From contig CP136066.1 of the NCBI GenBank assembly GCA_032622095.1, positions 148,083,559-148,147,558 of the forward strand: 64,000 nucleotides of DNA, in the 5' to 3' direction. The translations under genes and the position numbers were made by a program. Under the pieces are notes generated by a model that was not told the DNA's origin, searched no databases, and was given only the letters and a program-made list of their open reading frames with translations. The DNA comes from Siphonodentalium dalli. Its lineage: Eukaryota > Mollusca > Scaphopoda > Gadilida > Siphonodentaliidae. This document shows positions 1 through 12,030 of this stretch, in pieces (within the stretch, counting starts at the first letter, position 1; the number at the start of each line of letters is the position of its first letter).

Positions 1-184
1 TGGTAAGCGAGAGGAGGCGCAAAGGTCTTGGACCCCCGTTACAGTTACCAATGGATTTTTGTAGGACTGGATCGGAAATTGATTTCTTCAACTACAGCAG
101 TCAAACACATCGATGAGGACAGGACCACCAGGGTTGTATGACGATAGCTTGAAAACAGACGTTATATGTCGGGTGCTTGTTAAG

Positions 185-547
185 TTAAAGGCCCACTTAA
201 TTTTCGAGTCACTGATTATTTTTTCATAGTGACTTGACATACTGTTTTAATAACAATCTATGCCATAAAATATGATTAAAATACTATAGTTCATCTCAGA
301 AGTGTCTCAGAAGATGCCCATAGAGAAATAGAAAACAGCTACAATCATAGAAAGATTACCCCCCGTTTTGGCCACCAGAAGGCAACATAATTCAAATTAA
401 AGATGAATTTTCAATGGAAGGGGAATAACTCTATCTTTAAGATAAAATAGAGTTATTCCCCATCCATTGAAAATAATACACTTTTTACTACAATCTAGAT
501 GACAAAATGTTCACAGTTTATTATGCCGGATAAGTTGATAATACAAT
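185..547 (+). mobile_element. TTAA element family 'AGGCCCAC', left part, cut by a later insertion
   Basis: Begins TTAA (185-188) then AGGCCCACTTAATTTTCGAG, the same terminus as the complete copy at 54037-54504. It contains the same internal hairpin built on 'CAATGGA..GGGGAATAA' (413-470). It stops at 'GATAATACAAT', where arm A of the long inverted-repeat element begins. The missing right part does not reappear after the N gap. Confidence 0.8.
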
Positions 548-2944
548 TAGTTAGGGAGCCCGCATATGTTCTATTTACACTTTTGCGTACAAAAGGTTTG
601 ACCCCCTAAAGTTGGTACCAATAATGGAATATTCTGAAAAACCGATTTCTTAAGTTGCGCATTCCTGGGGTATAGGGGCCGCTGAACCCCCAAAAGTGCC
701 AAAAATCACTTCTATTTACACTTCCGCGTACATCGATGAATTTTGGTTTGATGATACTCCTAAGTGTACTGATTAAGAAAACACAACTTAAGAAAGGGAT
801 TTTCTTGGGGTTTTCAGATAAGAAAAGGGGTCCCATGCTGAACCCCAAAACGTGATTTTTCACTTTTTTTACACTTTCGCGTACATCCATAATTTTTGGT
901 CTCAAAGTACTTTGATATATACTAATTATAAAAACACAACTTAAGAAGCAACTTTTCCTGGGGTTTTAAGATAAGAAGGGGGTCATCGGGTCACCCCTCA
1001 AAACGTAAAAAATCACTTTTATTTACATGATTGCATTCGTCCAACGTGTGTGTATGTGCGTACACCCCTGACACGTTGCACTATTACAACCAATACATCC
1101 CTAAATCGATACGATCAACTTAAGAAATATACATTCATGTCGTTTTTCTGATAAGAACGAGACTTGTTACCCCCCCCCCCCCCCCCCCACAACCCGATCC
1201 ATTTTCTAGAACTAAGTGAGCCAGTTTTATGAAAATTATAGCGGGAAAATCTAGATAAATGTATACAAATGTATATATTTTCGTGAAGCGAAGACATAAT
1301 GACCCTTTTTTGGGCCAAAATTGAAACTCACAATCCAAGATGGCCGCCGGAAGTTGAAAATATGACATTTTTTCACAAATATCTTCTAGATCAATTCATG
1401 CTGTTTGGAACTGGTTGAGTAATGCAATTTTATTTTGTGTTTTGTATATTAACTGATCATTGGAGCAATTAAATATGCAATTATTGGGGTCCTAACACCT
1501 TCCGATCCCTCCAAAATTCGATTGTACAGAATGCGGTAAAAAATTTCACAAAAAATCACAATTGGGATTCTAGTCATATTTCAACAAGAAATGAACAGAA
1601 CTTTGTAATGTAAGTGAGGCATATCATTACCTATGAATATTCCTAATCACTGGAACCAAAATTCTTACTTTGGCTCAAAATGGCTGCCAATATGGCCCCC
1701 AAAATATGGAAAATGGTAAATATTACACCAGCGTGTCCTGCAATCGCTTACAAGTTGTGTTGATGTATAAAATTGGATATTCTGCATTCTATTCATTGAA
1801 TACTAACATGTCTGATGCACCATGGTTAATTGTTACTATTTTCACCACTGACATCGTAACAAATATTGGACTTTTCTCTAAAAAACTTGACATAAATATT
1901 GGCAAAAATTCACTTTTCAGGTTTGGACCATTTTTTCAGGTTAAATATAACTATCTTTGGATCGAAAGGAGTTTATTGTTTTGGTCTATCTTAAATGTGT
2001 CACACTACGGTGTTTATAGACCAAATTGCTCAAGATGGCTTCCAAAATGGCAACCAAATTTGTAAAATGCAAATTTTTTACATATATCCCGAACATTATC
2101 TGCATTATCCGATGAGGTAGCAAATTGTGACTCACTTGCTTATTATACGTGTTAGTTTATTAGATGTTCTATTCCCAGTTGTCCCAGTTCCGTATGGGGC
2201 ATGACAAATTCATTTTAAAGTATGTAATTTTGCCGAGAACCTCTTTTGTGATTTTGGCCATATTTATTGAAAGGAAATGGGCAGAACTTTGAGACAGAAC
2301 TGAGATGGACCATAATCTTTGGCTATTCTGGTCCATTATGATAAAACAAATGTCAACAGGATACAGTGTGGATGCCAAGATCGTAGCCAGGGAGTTACTC
2401 TGTGATCATATGTGAGGTGAATAGGTATACAGGGAGTTATTGTATGTCATGACTGATGTGAGTAGGTATACAATGAGTGACTATATTGTTATGAGTGGGT
2501 TGTCCATGGTAAGATGCATCTAGGTATACAGGGAGAGGTCATGGTCAGGTGTGAGGTGAATCGGTATGCATGGAGTGACTGTATGGTGTATGATTGTGTA
2601 TATCCAGTACGGGTGCACCCGTTGTGCCTGTATGGTCATTGGTGTGGTGTATGGATATAGCTACATGGTCATCTATGTGTTGATTATGTATATATGGAGT
2701 GACTGTAAGGTCATGGGTGGGATGTACATGTGTTGTCTGTATGATCATGGATGGGGTGTGTGGATAAATAGGTAGTGATTTTATGGTTACGGGTAATGTG
2801 TATATGTATACATGGAATGACTGTACGGTCATGATTGAATATGAATACCAGGAGTAAGCTGAGTGGATATTATCGAGCGTGTGGGTACATAGGGAGTGTC
2901 CTTGTGGTAACGGGTGGGATGTATATTTATATATCTCGTGGATG
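548..2944 (+). mobile_element. Arm A of the long inverted-repeat element, truncated by assembly gap
   Basis: Starts TAGTTAGGGAGCCCGC and runs collinearly with the arms at 13062-15310 (direct) and 15362-18865 (inverted). Blocks in order: a GGGGTTT-rich block with the recurring phrase 'TTTACACTTYNGCGTACAT', a run of 19 C (1170-1188), a block with several 'AAAATGGCNGCC' phrases, then a degenerate satellite from about 2384. The longest ORF (1670-2065) is judged non-coding. It interrupts a TTAA element. Confidence 0.85.
2384..2944 (+). repeat. Degenerate minisatellite in arm A
   Basis: Repeats of roughly 50-60 bases built on 'GGTATACAGGGAGTGACTG', 'TATGGTCATGG' and 'TGAGGTGAATA'. Unit lengths and sequences are poorly kept. 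It reads as long open frames only because of its composition. Confidence 0.75.
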
Positions 2945-3044
2945 NNNNNNNNNNNNNNNNNNNNNNNNNNNNNNNNNNNNNNNNNNNNNNNNNNNNNNNN
3001 NNNNNNNNNNNNNNNNNNNNNNNNNNNNNNNNNNNNNNNNNNNN
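2945..3044. other. Assembly gap of exactly 100 N
   Basis: One hundred N, a conventional size for a gap of unknown length. It interrupts arm A of the long inverted-repeat element, and the sequence resuming at 3045 is unrelated to that element. Confidence 0.99.
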
Positions 3045-4202
3045 CATTGGCGAATGAGTTTCTTACCTAAACGTCTCTCGCCTCAAGTGAATTATTTAAC
3101 ATAATTCTCGGAACTAATTGATTAATCTATTTATTACACTCCTACATCAATTTGGTTTGCCAAATATGATTAAAACACCCAGAATTAATGCATGAAATTC
3201 CCGATGTGGAGAAAGATCAACCATCGAAAATTCAGTCTAGATCAGTAAGCGACGTAACGTCTATGACGTCATGAGAAATGACATAATTCACCAGTGACAT
3301 TACCAATTTTAATTAACGGTGTTTTCAATGGAAATCGTGCTGACTCCTGAGGAGTGTAATAAAGTATTTTAATCATATTTTATGGCATTGATTGTTATTA
3401 AAAACACTATCTCCACTGGAAGAATGTAGAATTGCAACCACATCGATTGTACTATTTCAAAGATTACAACGAATTAACTATGCGCAAATGTAAATATTTA
3501 CTACTTTATTTGTGACAAATTATTGGATGATTAACATACGGCAATGATTGCATCAATAATTGTCAAGGCATGTAATTTGTTCATAACTATGATGCTGTTT
3601 TCTGCATATTTAGACATAAAATTTATAAAAATAACAAGTTTTTGCATGCTTATGTGCTATTCCATTCTGGACACCTCAGAAGAGACATCACTTTAAATAT
3701 CGACTTGTCACAATATTATATTTGTTATGTAAATTAAACTTTTGCATCCCATTTAGTTTGGCACAAGTAGGGGTATGTCTGTCCCCATTTGGTTCAACAT
3801 CTTGTTTGACTTGACCCATTGTTTGATGTATGATGGTGAGAATCAACAAATTCATCCTGGGGAACTCATTCTGCATGGCCTCATCTGCTATGGGAGACCT
3901 TGACTCATAATTAAGTTCCCCGATGGTGAAGATGATGTTGTGCACCCATTCAGCCCTGTTAATTAGCAAAAAACTCCCCAGGCCAAAAATATTTCCTCGC
4001 TAAAAAGCCTAGGATTCACATACATGTAGTTGCATGCTATACACATTGGGCACCTCGATTATGCATTGTGTCATCTGCCAATTTTGGGATGGACAAACTA
4101 AATTATAAAGAAAATGAAATTTTCTAAAGAAGTTTCAAAAGAAACCAAATAAAAATTTGTTAATTTAATAATAAGATACTTTTCAGAAAAGATTAGGCCT
4201 AA
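3045..4202. other. Mostly unassigned DNA with remnants of the R5 hairpin family
   Basis: 3045-3660 shows nothing recognisable except a short stretch near 3355-3400 resembling the 'TTTTAATCATATTTTATGGCAT' portion of the AGGCCCAC family. 3840-4160 carries decayed phrases shared with 61610-61730 and 62280-62370 (a short motif on 'CACCCATTGGGCACCT', 'GCATTGTGTCCTCTGCCAA', 'GAAGTTTC..AAACTTGTT'), so it belongs to the same repeat as the R5 hairpins. No supported gene. Confidence 0.5.
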
Positions 4203-4296
4203 GCAGAATGAGGCCCCCCAGAGGTTGAATTTAGTGATGCTAGCCGCTGTGTGGGGTAGCATGACTACAATCACCCTCTGGGGACCTCATTCTGCA
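4203..4296. mobile_element. R5 hairpin repeat copy
   Basis: Imperfect inverted repeat: 'GCAGAATGAGG..CCCCAGAGG' leads into 'GAATTTAGTGATGCTA' and is mirrored by 'CACCCTCTGGGGACCTCATTCTGC' after a short loop. Further copies or halves are near 8822, 9636, 20524, 45476, 61524 and 62370. Confidence 0.65.
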
Positions 4297-4563
4297 AATG
4301 ACGGCACCATATATTGAAGCCTTCAAACAAACTACTGCTTGGGGTAATATCAATCATGATTCAACATATCAGACCCAAATCACATCTTAACAATCATAGC
4401 CTGATATCACAATTGTACGAAGTACTGGAGACGATGATTGCTTTTAGGTCATACCACTCACAATACCCATTTAATAATTGTAACTGCATGCTGTTCAAGT
4501 CGATATGTCAAGTTTCTGATCAAATAACCATGTCTGATGATTCAACACTCCAGTCAACTTCAC

Positions 4564-4825
4564 TTAACCATTTCTTGACAGGAGCTGCACAGATGCAGCA
4601 TTAAAGATCATGTGCCAGTGCATTCTCTTATATATGCGAATCTCCCATAGGGAGCCTCGCACATATAAGCGAATGCACTGGCTTACAAGGTCAAGATAAA
4701 TATTGCTAGGCCAATTGTATTCTCTTATATATGCGAGGCTCCCTGTGTGAGACACATATATAAGAGAATGCATTGGCACAAGGTTTTCGCAAAATTTCAG
4801 GAAGCTCCAGTGATGGAAGGGTTAA
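4564..4825 (+). mobile_element. R3 double-hairpin TTAA MITE, complete copy
   Basis: 262 bases flanked by TTAA (4564-4567 and 4822-4825). Two internal hairpins on 'TGCATTCTCTTATATATGCG..CTCCC' and its mirror are separated by 'AAGGTCAAGRTAAATATT'. Ends are 'CCNTTTCWTGAC' inward of TTAA. The right TTAA is also the left end of an R8 element. Confidence 0.8.
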
Positions 4826-4916
4826 TAACCCTTTCTTTACTAAATACTCATTGAAGAATAGTTCCTTTAGGAAATGTCCATTTAGTTTTTTAGTAGTTTA
4901 GTAAAGAAAAGGTTAA
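4822..4916. mobile_element. R8 TTAA MITE, short form
   Basis: TTAA, then 'CCCTTTCTTTACTAAATACT' near the left end and the mirrored 'TTTAGTAAAGAAAAGGTTAA' at the right, with only a short middle. It shares its left TTAA with R3 at 4564-4825. Confidence 0.6.
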
Positions 4917-7042
4917 AGATACATAAATTACAATTTCTTTGGCTTCGGGGGTAAAAAAATATTTGAATCAAGTCAAGGAACCCATCCATCAAAGCTCATA
5001 GTTATCAGATATTGAGTTTTTAAATCTGTTTTTTTTTTCACCACCTGAAATGTTTGGCGGCTTAGCAAATATTCAACGAGCCGACCGACTAGGGTCCTGC
5101 GAATTGGAGATTTTTATTGAATCATATATTGAATGAAATCAAATCGAATATTGAATCATACCTGTGTGTTGCATTCTCAATTAGGCATGTTTTGTCAACG
5201 ATTAGACGATTTGTGAAATGTTCTATGAACTTCCACGAAGTTCCATCATAACTTATGTAGCGATCAAATGACGTTCGCGATACTATTAACTTCAATTGAT
5301 AATTTCCAAGAAAAAAAAAGAAGATTAAAACGTCCATGTAGCCATCACAACGATTAATATATAATCATGCACTAAATGGATGATCGGAACTAAAAATGCC
5401 CGAAATTTGTACAGTTTGCATGTACATGCAAAATTGCAAATCCACATTTGGATACACCCGTTATAATATTGCTGGATGCCTCTGAGACAGATGATTCCAT
5501 TGATGGGTCATTGTCCCAGATGCTTGCGATTTATACACCATGTTGCATTCATCAAACATGTAATTTTCTGCACTGTCTGCAGCTTTATCATGTTTAAAAT
5601 AAACATGAATAACGGACGACATATTGTCAAGTGTCACGGAACGCTCCGAAACTGAAAATCAACTTCAAAAGAAAACACCTCTCACATGCACTTTTCGACC
5701 CCGGGAACACGTGTTGTTTACATTCTCAGCGATAATACATAACGCGGAATCTGAGATGGATAGTCGGCAGATAAAGCTAGCAGTTGCTCAGTCTCATCGC
5801 TTTTATAATTTACGTGCGTCGTCGGTCCATCGGCAATCTCCAAGCTTTTGGCTACCATGTTCAAAGCTAGAATTCAGACGTATTTAGTCATCCTATAGTG
5901 GCTAATTACTGGCTATACTTATATTTAATAGCATGCGAACATTTGCGATGTACAATAAGAATTATAAGGTGCATATATTCATAGTTTTCAGGAATTAAAT
6001 GGCACAGAAACAGCTAAGATCGACGTGTGTACTTGTCCGTAAACAGCCTACTTTTTCGTCAATGTATATTCAAAATTTTGAGTTAGAATCTGACTTTCAA
6101 ATCGAATCTCAAATCCAATATCGAATATTTGCAGGACCCAATGACCGACATACTCTCGATACCTAATTGCATTGAAAAAAATATTTGATATATCACACAT
6201 TTTGGAAAATTTTAATCTATACTGGAGTTGACAGTAGTTAGCATTATTTTTTGGCAATTAATCGATGCTGATAACAAAAGCTTCTTTTGAAAAAATGTTG
6301 TGGTTGTTGGAATCTGATGATAAGGGGGACCATCGGATTATGTACCTTTAACGGTGTGGCATGATTGTAGTTCTTGATACGGCTGGATGGTTTTGGTCAT
6401 ATAAATATATATTGATTTATTTCAGGCATGAAGCACCCATATAATTATATAGGTTTACAATTAGATCAACATATATTAATATTACAATATTTAATTTATT
6501 AATTCACATATAAAGCAGATTATTCCAATGATTAAGCAAATGTGAACGGTATATTACATCGGAATTATAAATGGCATTAATAATGTTGTTACCACAAATA
6601 TATATATAGTCTCTCACTCTCTCTATCAAACCATACACACCCTTCCGTATCAACACAGGTAAACAACACATTCTGTCACTTATAAGCATCCCACTTGCGC
6701 TGCATGATCATTCATGATTCTTAACACATAAACTTCCTATTTGCATTATTATAACATACTGTTATTTTACTAAAAGAGTGTTTAGTACAGATGTGCACAA
6801 TATAGTGGAGATATAAACACCTAAAATAAGTACATTTTGACATGAATTTTTTTTTGAAGAAGAATTTTCTAATGACGATTTTGGAACGAGTACATATTAT
6901 AGATCTACATTTGTGCATTATGTCACTATCATCTAAAATGTCATCATTGAGAATTGCCCGAGGTATTTTTACGAAGGAACGATCATAACATAACAGCATT
7001 TGCTGACCACAACTAAATGCTGGATTTCAAACACCGACCGCA
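4917..7042. other. Unassigned AT-rich DNA
   Basis: No gene, RNA or clear mobile element seen. All open frames are under 95 codons and without motifs. A weak similarity between 'GGGTCCTGCGAAT' (5092) and its mirror near 6133 was not strong enough to define an element. Confidence 0.4.
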
Positions 7043-7172
7043 TTAACCCTTTCTATACTAAACACTCATTGATGAGCAGTTACGCCTTAGGAAATGAATA
7101 ATAGACCATTCCAATGTAGACTTTTATGATTGAGCGGGAGAATCCATTTAGTATAGAAAGGGTTTATTCAGG
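7043..7172. mobile_element. R8 TTAA MITE copy
   Basis: TTAA (7043-7046) followed by 'CCCTTTCTATACTAAACACT' and a mirrored right end 'TTTAGTATAGAAAGGGTTTA'. The middle contains 'ATTCCAATGTAGACTTTTATG', which gives the empty-site version of the spot where the Mutator-like MITE sits at 57240. Confidence 0.65.
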
Positions 7173-7355
7173 AAACTTCACAGCCATGGAGAGCTGAGAA
7201 CCTTGTCCCGTCGCTGGATCAGTCTACACCGCTCACTACTCTGTGACATTCATGCTTAGAACATTAGTCTTTGGCGTAGTGAAGGCATGGAGCTAGTGTC
7301 TAGTCTAGGAATAGCCTTGAATCTGAAAAATGATTATTCAAAACCTGGAAAGTGC

Positions 7356-7564
7356 TTAACCATTTCTTTACTGCATTCTCCCTTTAAGTTATAAAAGTAT
7401 ACATTGGAGCGGTCTATTAGTCATCTTGAGGGATGTTCAGCAATTATGAGCAGACGGTAGACAGACGAACAGATAGTACAAAGCAGAAGGATTCATATTA
7501 AATTGTGGGAAATGTTTAGATAAGTCCATGGCCGTTTGTTGAATAACTGAACATTCCTTATTAA
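7356..7564 (-). mobile_element. R8 TTAA MITE copy, reversed
   Basis: TTAA at 7356-7359 and 7561-7564. The interior carries the R8 phrase 'CATTGGAGCGGTCTATTAGT' in reverse relative to 57200. The right TTAA doubles as the left TTAA of R3 at 7561-7836. Confidence 0.5.
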
Positions 7565-7836
7565 CCCTTTCATGACGGGAGGAGCGCTGGTGCAGCATTA
7601 AAGATCATGTGCCAGTGTATTCTCTTATATATGCGAGTCTCCCATAGGGATGCTCTCATATATAAGAGAATGCACTGACATACACAAGATATATAAGAGA
7701 ATACACCTTAACGGTCAAGGTAAATATTGTTAGGCCGATGTATTCTCTTATATATGGGAGACTCGCATATATTGGAGAATGCATTGGCACTGGGTTTTCG
7801 CAAAATTGCAGGAAGCTTCAGTCATGGAAGAGTTAA
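7561..7836 (+). mobile_element. R3 double-hairpin TTAA MITE, complete copy
   Basis: 276 bases, TTAA at both ends (7561-7564, 7833-7836), left end 'CCCTTTCATGACGGGAG' and right end 'CAGTCATGGAAGAG'. Two 'ATTCTCTTATATATG' hairpins lie inside. Confidence 0.8.
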
Positions 7837-7977
7837 AGAGGACTACCCATCAATGAGCATTTAGTAAGAAAGGGTTGAATTACCATCATGGGCTTATTAT
7901 TGCCTTATGCATCATTCTCTGAGCAAATTTAATTGAAAACAAACTTGATAATTGTTTATTAAGTTTGAATGGGGTTT

Positions 7978-8245
7978 AACTCTTTCTATACTAAATACTC
8001 ATTAACGGGTAGTTCTGCTAGGAAATGGTCAGATAATAAATTCAACGTCATTTGTTGAACTTATTATCTGAACATTTCCCCAATGAATAGGAATTCTTCT
8101 GGAATTGTATTAGCTCTTTGCACATCTGTCGTCTGCTCATTTTTCCTGAAGACCCATCTAAATGAATTATAATACATTCCGATGTATACTATTATAACTG
8201 AGTGGGAAAATTTATTATGTATTATTCAGGATAGAGGAACTTAAC
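7978..8245. mobile_element. R8 TTAA MITE copy, longer form
   Basis: Left end 'TTTAACTCTTTCTATACTAA', right end decayed near 'TTTATTATGTATTATTCAGG'. Shares 'ATTTCCCCAATGAATAGGAA' and 'CTGAAGACCCATCTAAATGA' with the R8 copy at 57000-57575. A 'AATAAATTCAACG..CGTTGAATT'-like inner mirror is present. Confidence 0.55.
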
Positions 8246-8262
8246 CCTTTCTTGGTGCAGTA

Positions 8263-8450
8263 TTAACCATTCCATGACTGGAGCTTCCTGAAAACCCTGT
8301 GCTAATGCATTCTCTTATATATGCAGGGCTCCCATAGCCTCGCATATATTAGAGAATGCATTGCCCTAACAATATTTACATTGATCTTGTAAGCCAGTGC
8401 ATTCTCTTATATATGCGAGGCTCCCTATTGGAGACTTTTAATGGAACTTT
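8263..8450 (+). mobile_element. R3 double-hairpin TTAA MITE, right end missing
   Basis: Starts TTAA at 8263 with 'CCATTCCATGACTGGAGC' and keeps the first hairpin and the left arm of the second. It stops at 'GAGGCTCCCTATTGGAGAC', where unrelated sequence begins. Confidence 0.7.
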
Positions 8451-8909
8451 CCACACATATTCACTAGTGAGCTCGAGGAGCTCACGATTGCTAGGGTTCC
8501 AATTGTTGCAGAAATAGATTAATTACTAGTAGGTAGCGCTTGCCATATATGCTATAATACACCGGAGAATATACATTCTTTTCGCCTTTAATTGTGAAAA
8601 CTATGATTAATGTCTATCAAAATGGTGTAAACATCATGGCTAAAAACTAAAAAGTATTTTGAATATAGGCTATGTAACACTGAAAGTATGACCAGATATC
8701 AAAATTTGGGTGAAAAAATAATTGCCATAGCAGCAAGCGACCGGCTCAGTCCCCGATTGGTAGAAAATATCTGCTAATAATTATTTGATTGACAGCTGTG
8801 GAAAGGTCCATTGTTTTAGCAGGCTAGCATTACTAAATTCACCCTCTGAGGACCTCATTCTGCTTAGGCCTCATCTTCTCTGGAAAGTATCTATTATCAA
8901 ATTAACAAG
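8451..8909. other. Unassigned DNA ending in an R5 fragment
   Basis: Nothing recognised in 8451-8821. An R5 half-arm lies at about 8822-8876 ('CACTCTAAATTCACCCTCTG'-type sequence followed by 'ACCTCATTCTGC'). It leads into 'AGGCCTCATCTTCTCTGGAA', which recurs at 9647 just before the next Helentron-like unit. Confidence 0.45.
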
Positions 8910-9632
8910 TTTTTAGCTCAACTTTACTTTGTAAAGTTTGAGCTATTGCCATCGGTTGGTGTCCGCCGTCTGTACATCCGGACGTGCGTCCATCCGTCAA
9001 CAATTTCCTTTGGCTCACCTACAGGCCACATCCGATCATCACCACACTTCATATGAATTTTCTGGGTGACCTCCAGATGGGAGATATTGATATTTTTTCC
9101 CAAAATTTGATAAAAAACATGGCCGCAAGCAGCCATCTTGTATTTTGCTCTGTCATGACTAAATCCTTCCGCACACCCTACATGCCACATCCCTCATCCG
9201 ATCATCACCAAACTTCATACTGATCTTTGGGGTGACCTCTAGATGGGAGCCATCGCATTTTTCAGAAATTCGTTAAAAACATGGCCACCAGCAGCCATCT
9301 TGGATTTTGCCTCGTCGCAGCCCACATTTATTGGAGAATTGTTTTGAAAAATGTGCAGGCATTTTTTGGATCATCTCTAGATGGGAGCCATCGAATTTGA
9401 ACAATTTTCATGGTGATTTCTACATGGGAGTCATCAATTATTTTCCAAAATTTGTAGAAAAACATGGCTGCCAGCGGCCATTGTGGATTTTACTTTTTGC
9501 ATGACTAAATCCTTCGGCACACCCTACATGACACATCCCTCATCCAATTGTCACCAAACTTCATATGGATCTTTGGGGTGTCCACTAGATTGGAGCCATC
9601 GATTATTTCTGAATTTTTTTTTGCAGCCCACT
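8910..9632 (+). mobile_element. Helentron/pearl-like element R7, copy 1
   Basis: Head hairpin 'AGCTCAACTTTACTTTG/TAAAGTTTGAGCT', then a GTCC/GTCT-rich stretch ('GTGCGTCCATCCGTCAACAA'). Degenerate units follow with 'CATCCGATCATCACCAAACT', 'GTGACCTCTAGATGGGAGCC' and 'ACATGGCCGCCAGCAGCCAT'. 'GCAGCCCACATTTATTGGAG' marks unit ends. Head hairpin, tetranucleotide run and tandem cores are the design of bivalve pearl/Helentron-type elements. No protein is encoded. Confidence 0.65.
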
Positions 9633-9646
9633 TTTATTCTGCTTAG

Positions 9647-10095
9647 GCCTCATCTTCTCTAGAAAGTATCTATTATTAAATTAACAAGTTTTTAGCTCAA
9701 CTTTACTTTGTAGAGTTTGAGCTATTGCCATCGATTGGTGTCCATCGTCCATACATCCAGACGTGCGTCCATCTGTCAACAATTTCCTATGGCTCACCTA
9801 CAGGCCACATCCCTCATCCGATCATCACCACACGTCATATGGATTTTCGGGGTGACCTCCAGATGGGAGCCATCAATTTTTCCCCAAAATTTGATAAAAA
9901 ACATGGCCGCCAGCAGCATGACTAAATCCTTCTGCACATCCTTCATGCCACATCCCTCATCACCAAACTTCATACTGATCTTTGGGGTGACCTCTAGATG
10001 GGAGCCATCGCATTTTTCAGAAATTCGTTAAAAAACATGGCCACCAGCAGCCATCTTGGATTTCGCCTCGCCCACATTTATTGGAGAATTGTTTT
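9647..10095 (+). mobile_element. Helentron/pearl-like element R7, copy 2 (direct duplicate)
   Basis: Repeats the order of copy 1 about 780 bases downstream, including the 'AGGCCTCATCTTCTCT' lead-in, the head hairpin at about 9690-9722 and the same cores, with small deletions. It ends at 'CCCACATTTATTGGAGAATT', where another element begins. Confidence 0.65.
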
Positions 10096-10640
10096 TATGT
10101 TTACCCATACCATAGTATGGTAAACATAGTGTCGTTGCCCGGATTGACCACTCGTCGTTCGTCCGTCTGTCTGTCTGTCTGTCTGTCCGTCTGTCTGTCC
10201 GTAGACACTTTACGAGTAATGCGATAACTCAAACATTTTCTATCCGATCGAAACCAAATTTTGTATATGGGTTTCTCAGCCCAAAATACAGATCGAGTTC
10301 GAATTTGGGTTTGATCCGAGTTTTTGTTACAGAGTTATGGCCCTTTTTCAACTTAGAATTAACGCATTCTGCCATAACTCAAACATTTTTTATTTGATTG
10401 GAACCAAATTTGGTATGTGAGTTTCACAGCCCAAAATACAGATCGAGTCCGAATATGGGTTTGATCCGATTAACTTTAAAGGAGTTATGACCCTTTTTCG
10501 AGAAAAAAAAGAAGAAAAAAAAATTAAATTTTTTTTATTTAGCTCCTTGCTAAATTTAGCATATACAAATATTAAATTTTGTTTGAACTTTAATAACAAT
10601 AAAAAAAAAAAATAATAATAAAAACAAATTGACACTTTCA
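10091..10640 (+). mobile_element. Helentron-like element with GTCC/GTCT microsatellite (R6 group)
   Basis: Head hairpin 'ATGTTTACCCATACCATAG/TATGGTAAACAT' (10097-10127), a GTCT/GTCC run (10155-10203), then two cores of about 170 bases sharing 'GAACCAAATTTGGTATGTGA', 'CCCAAAATACAGATCGAGT', 'GAATATGGGTTTGATCCG' and 'GAGTTATGGCCCTTTTTC'. An A/T-rich stretch follows and ends near 'CATTGACACTTTCATTT'-like sequence also found at 19575. Confidence 0.6.
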
Positions 10641-12030
10641 TTTATTTTAGTTTTATACGATTAATTAGGTGTGATATCCTGTTTTGAAAATATGAAGATT
10701 TTATTGCAATAGTTTCATGTAATATAATGATATCAATAAATTACCATGTGATCATCCAACATCCAGAGTATATGAGAGGATTTTTATAGATCTTGTCATT
10801 CCAAGTGAAATCTGTTATGAAATGAGTGATGACATATGATACAGAGCTCTGGTGGGTCAAGCAAGATAAACAACACTGGTGGCTGGCTGTTTGTTTATTC
10901 TAACTGTCAAATTGATTAATGTCAGCACAAGACTGGTGTTTTTCCTATTCTTGAAATTTCATTACAGGATGAGATAAGGGCCCCCCTCACCTATATAAGT
11001 GTCTTCTAAATTCCATTAATTTGCTTCAAAAATAATTAACCCTTTCCAAGGTTTCCATAGACACATGCTATAATGTACATGGACTCTTCCTCATATCTCT
11101 TAATATCTATTGGGTATCTTTGCACACTATTCACTTCTATCAATTTTGGGTATTGACTGATTAATTGATTTTTGAAAAATATATTAACCCTTCAGACACG
11201 TGCTTTCAATTTGAAATTAAAACAACAGCTGATAGCCAATATGATTTATCTATACAATGGGAAACAGGCAGATAAATATACATGACTATTGTAAGTGATG
11301 ACTTGTTTTGAAAATCAATATGGTAGATGTTAGTATTTCCAGGAACCTTATTTTCCCATTTGTTCACATTTTCATGGTTGATTGAATTTTAGGGGCCACA
11401 GAGCACTTAGAAGATTAACATTGAAGGTTGTGGCTTTTAGTGCCCAAGCTACTTGTAAAACATTGTAATGTGTGAAACCATTCAAATGAGGGCTAACTTA
11501 CTTTCTTTTATATGAACGATTTAGTGGTCATAGGGGCCAGCATCCCCATCATATTATGTCTGTATAACATTATATAGATAATACTTTTGAATTGTATAAA
11601 CTACATATATTTTTGAAAACCATACACCCCTGTTATGAAACACTTAATCTTATTTAATACACAGGTCAGATCTGATCTTATATCTGTCCATGTTTGATAA
11701 ACAAATAACTGGGGAGAATGGGGGAAGGGGGGTAATTAAAGTACCATTTTAAATACGAGATGGAACCCCCTACATATATGTCGTTCTAAGCAGTCTGGCT
11801 TGTCAACAATTATAATTTCTCTTTAGAAGTGAATAATAAATTTTGAATATCTGGCATGTCAAAAGTGGCAAAGATAGGGATTTATCACTTTTGCTTCCAA
11901 TGAATTAACTTAAACTCCTAAACATGTCCTCCGAAATCACTAAACCATTGGATCTCACAGTGAGAGGTCCTTGTGTGAATAGGGACAGAGTTATGAGATT
12001 TAAAACTACTCCTCCATCAACCCAAATACT
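10641..12030. other. Unassigned AT-rich DNA
   Basis: No supported gene. It contains isolated 'TTAACCCTTTCC' (11037) and 'TTAACCCTTCAG' (11185) phrases resembling ends of the TTAA families, but no mirrored partner could be placed. Confidence 0.4.

Noticed and set aside
1670-2065. 131-codon ORF in arm A with a 127-codon counterpart at 17366-17749 in arm C
   Set aside because: The two copies differ by about eight or nine replacement changes and about five silent ones, close to neutral expectation, and arm B has only a broken version. It also starts in 'AAAATGGCNGCC' phrases that recur in non-coding repeats. Read as non-coding.
2545-2832. His/Thr/Pro-rich ORFs in 2545-2832, 14712-15341, 15463-15994 and 16588-16984
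   Set aside because: They are produced by the degenerate satellite in several frames and on both strands; no one frame is favoured.
5085-6150. TIR element suggested by GGGTCCTGC near 5092 and its mirror near 6133
   Set aside because: Only about 13 bases match and no flank duplication could be found.
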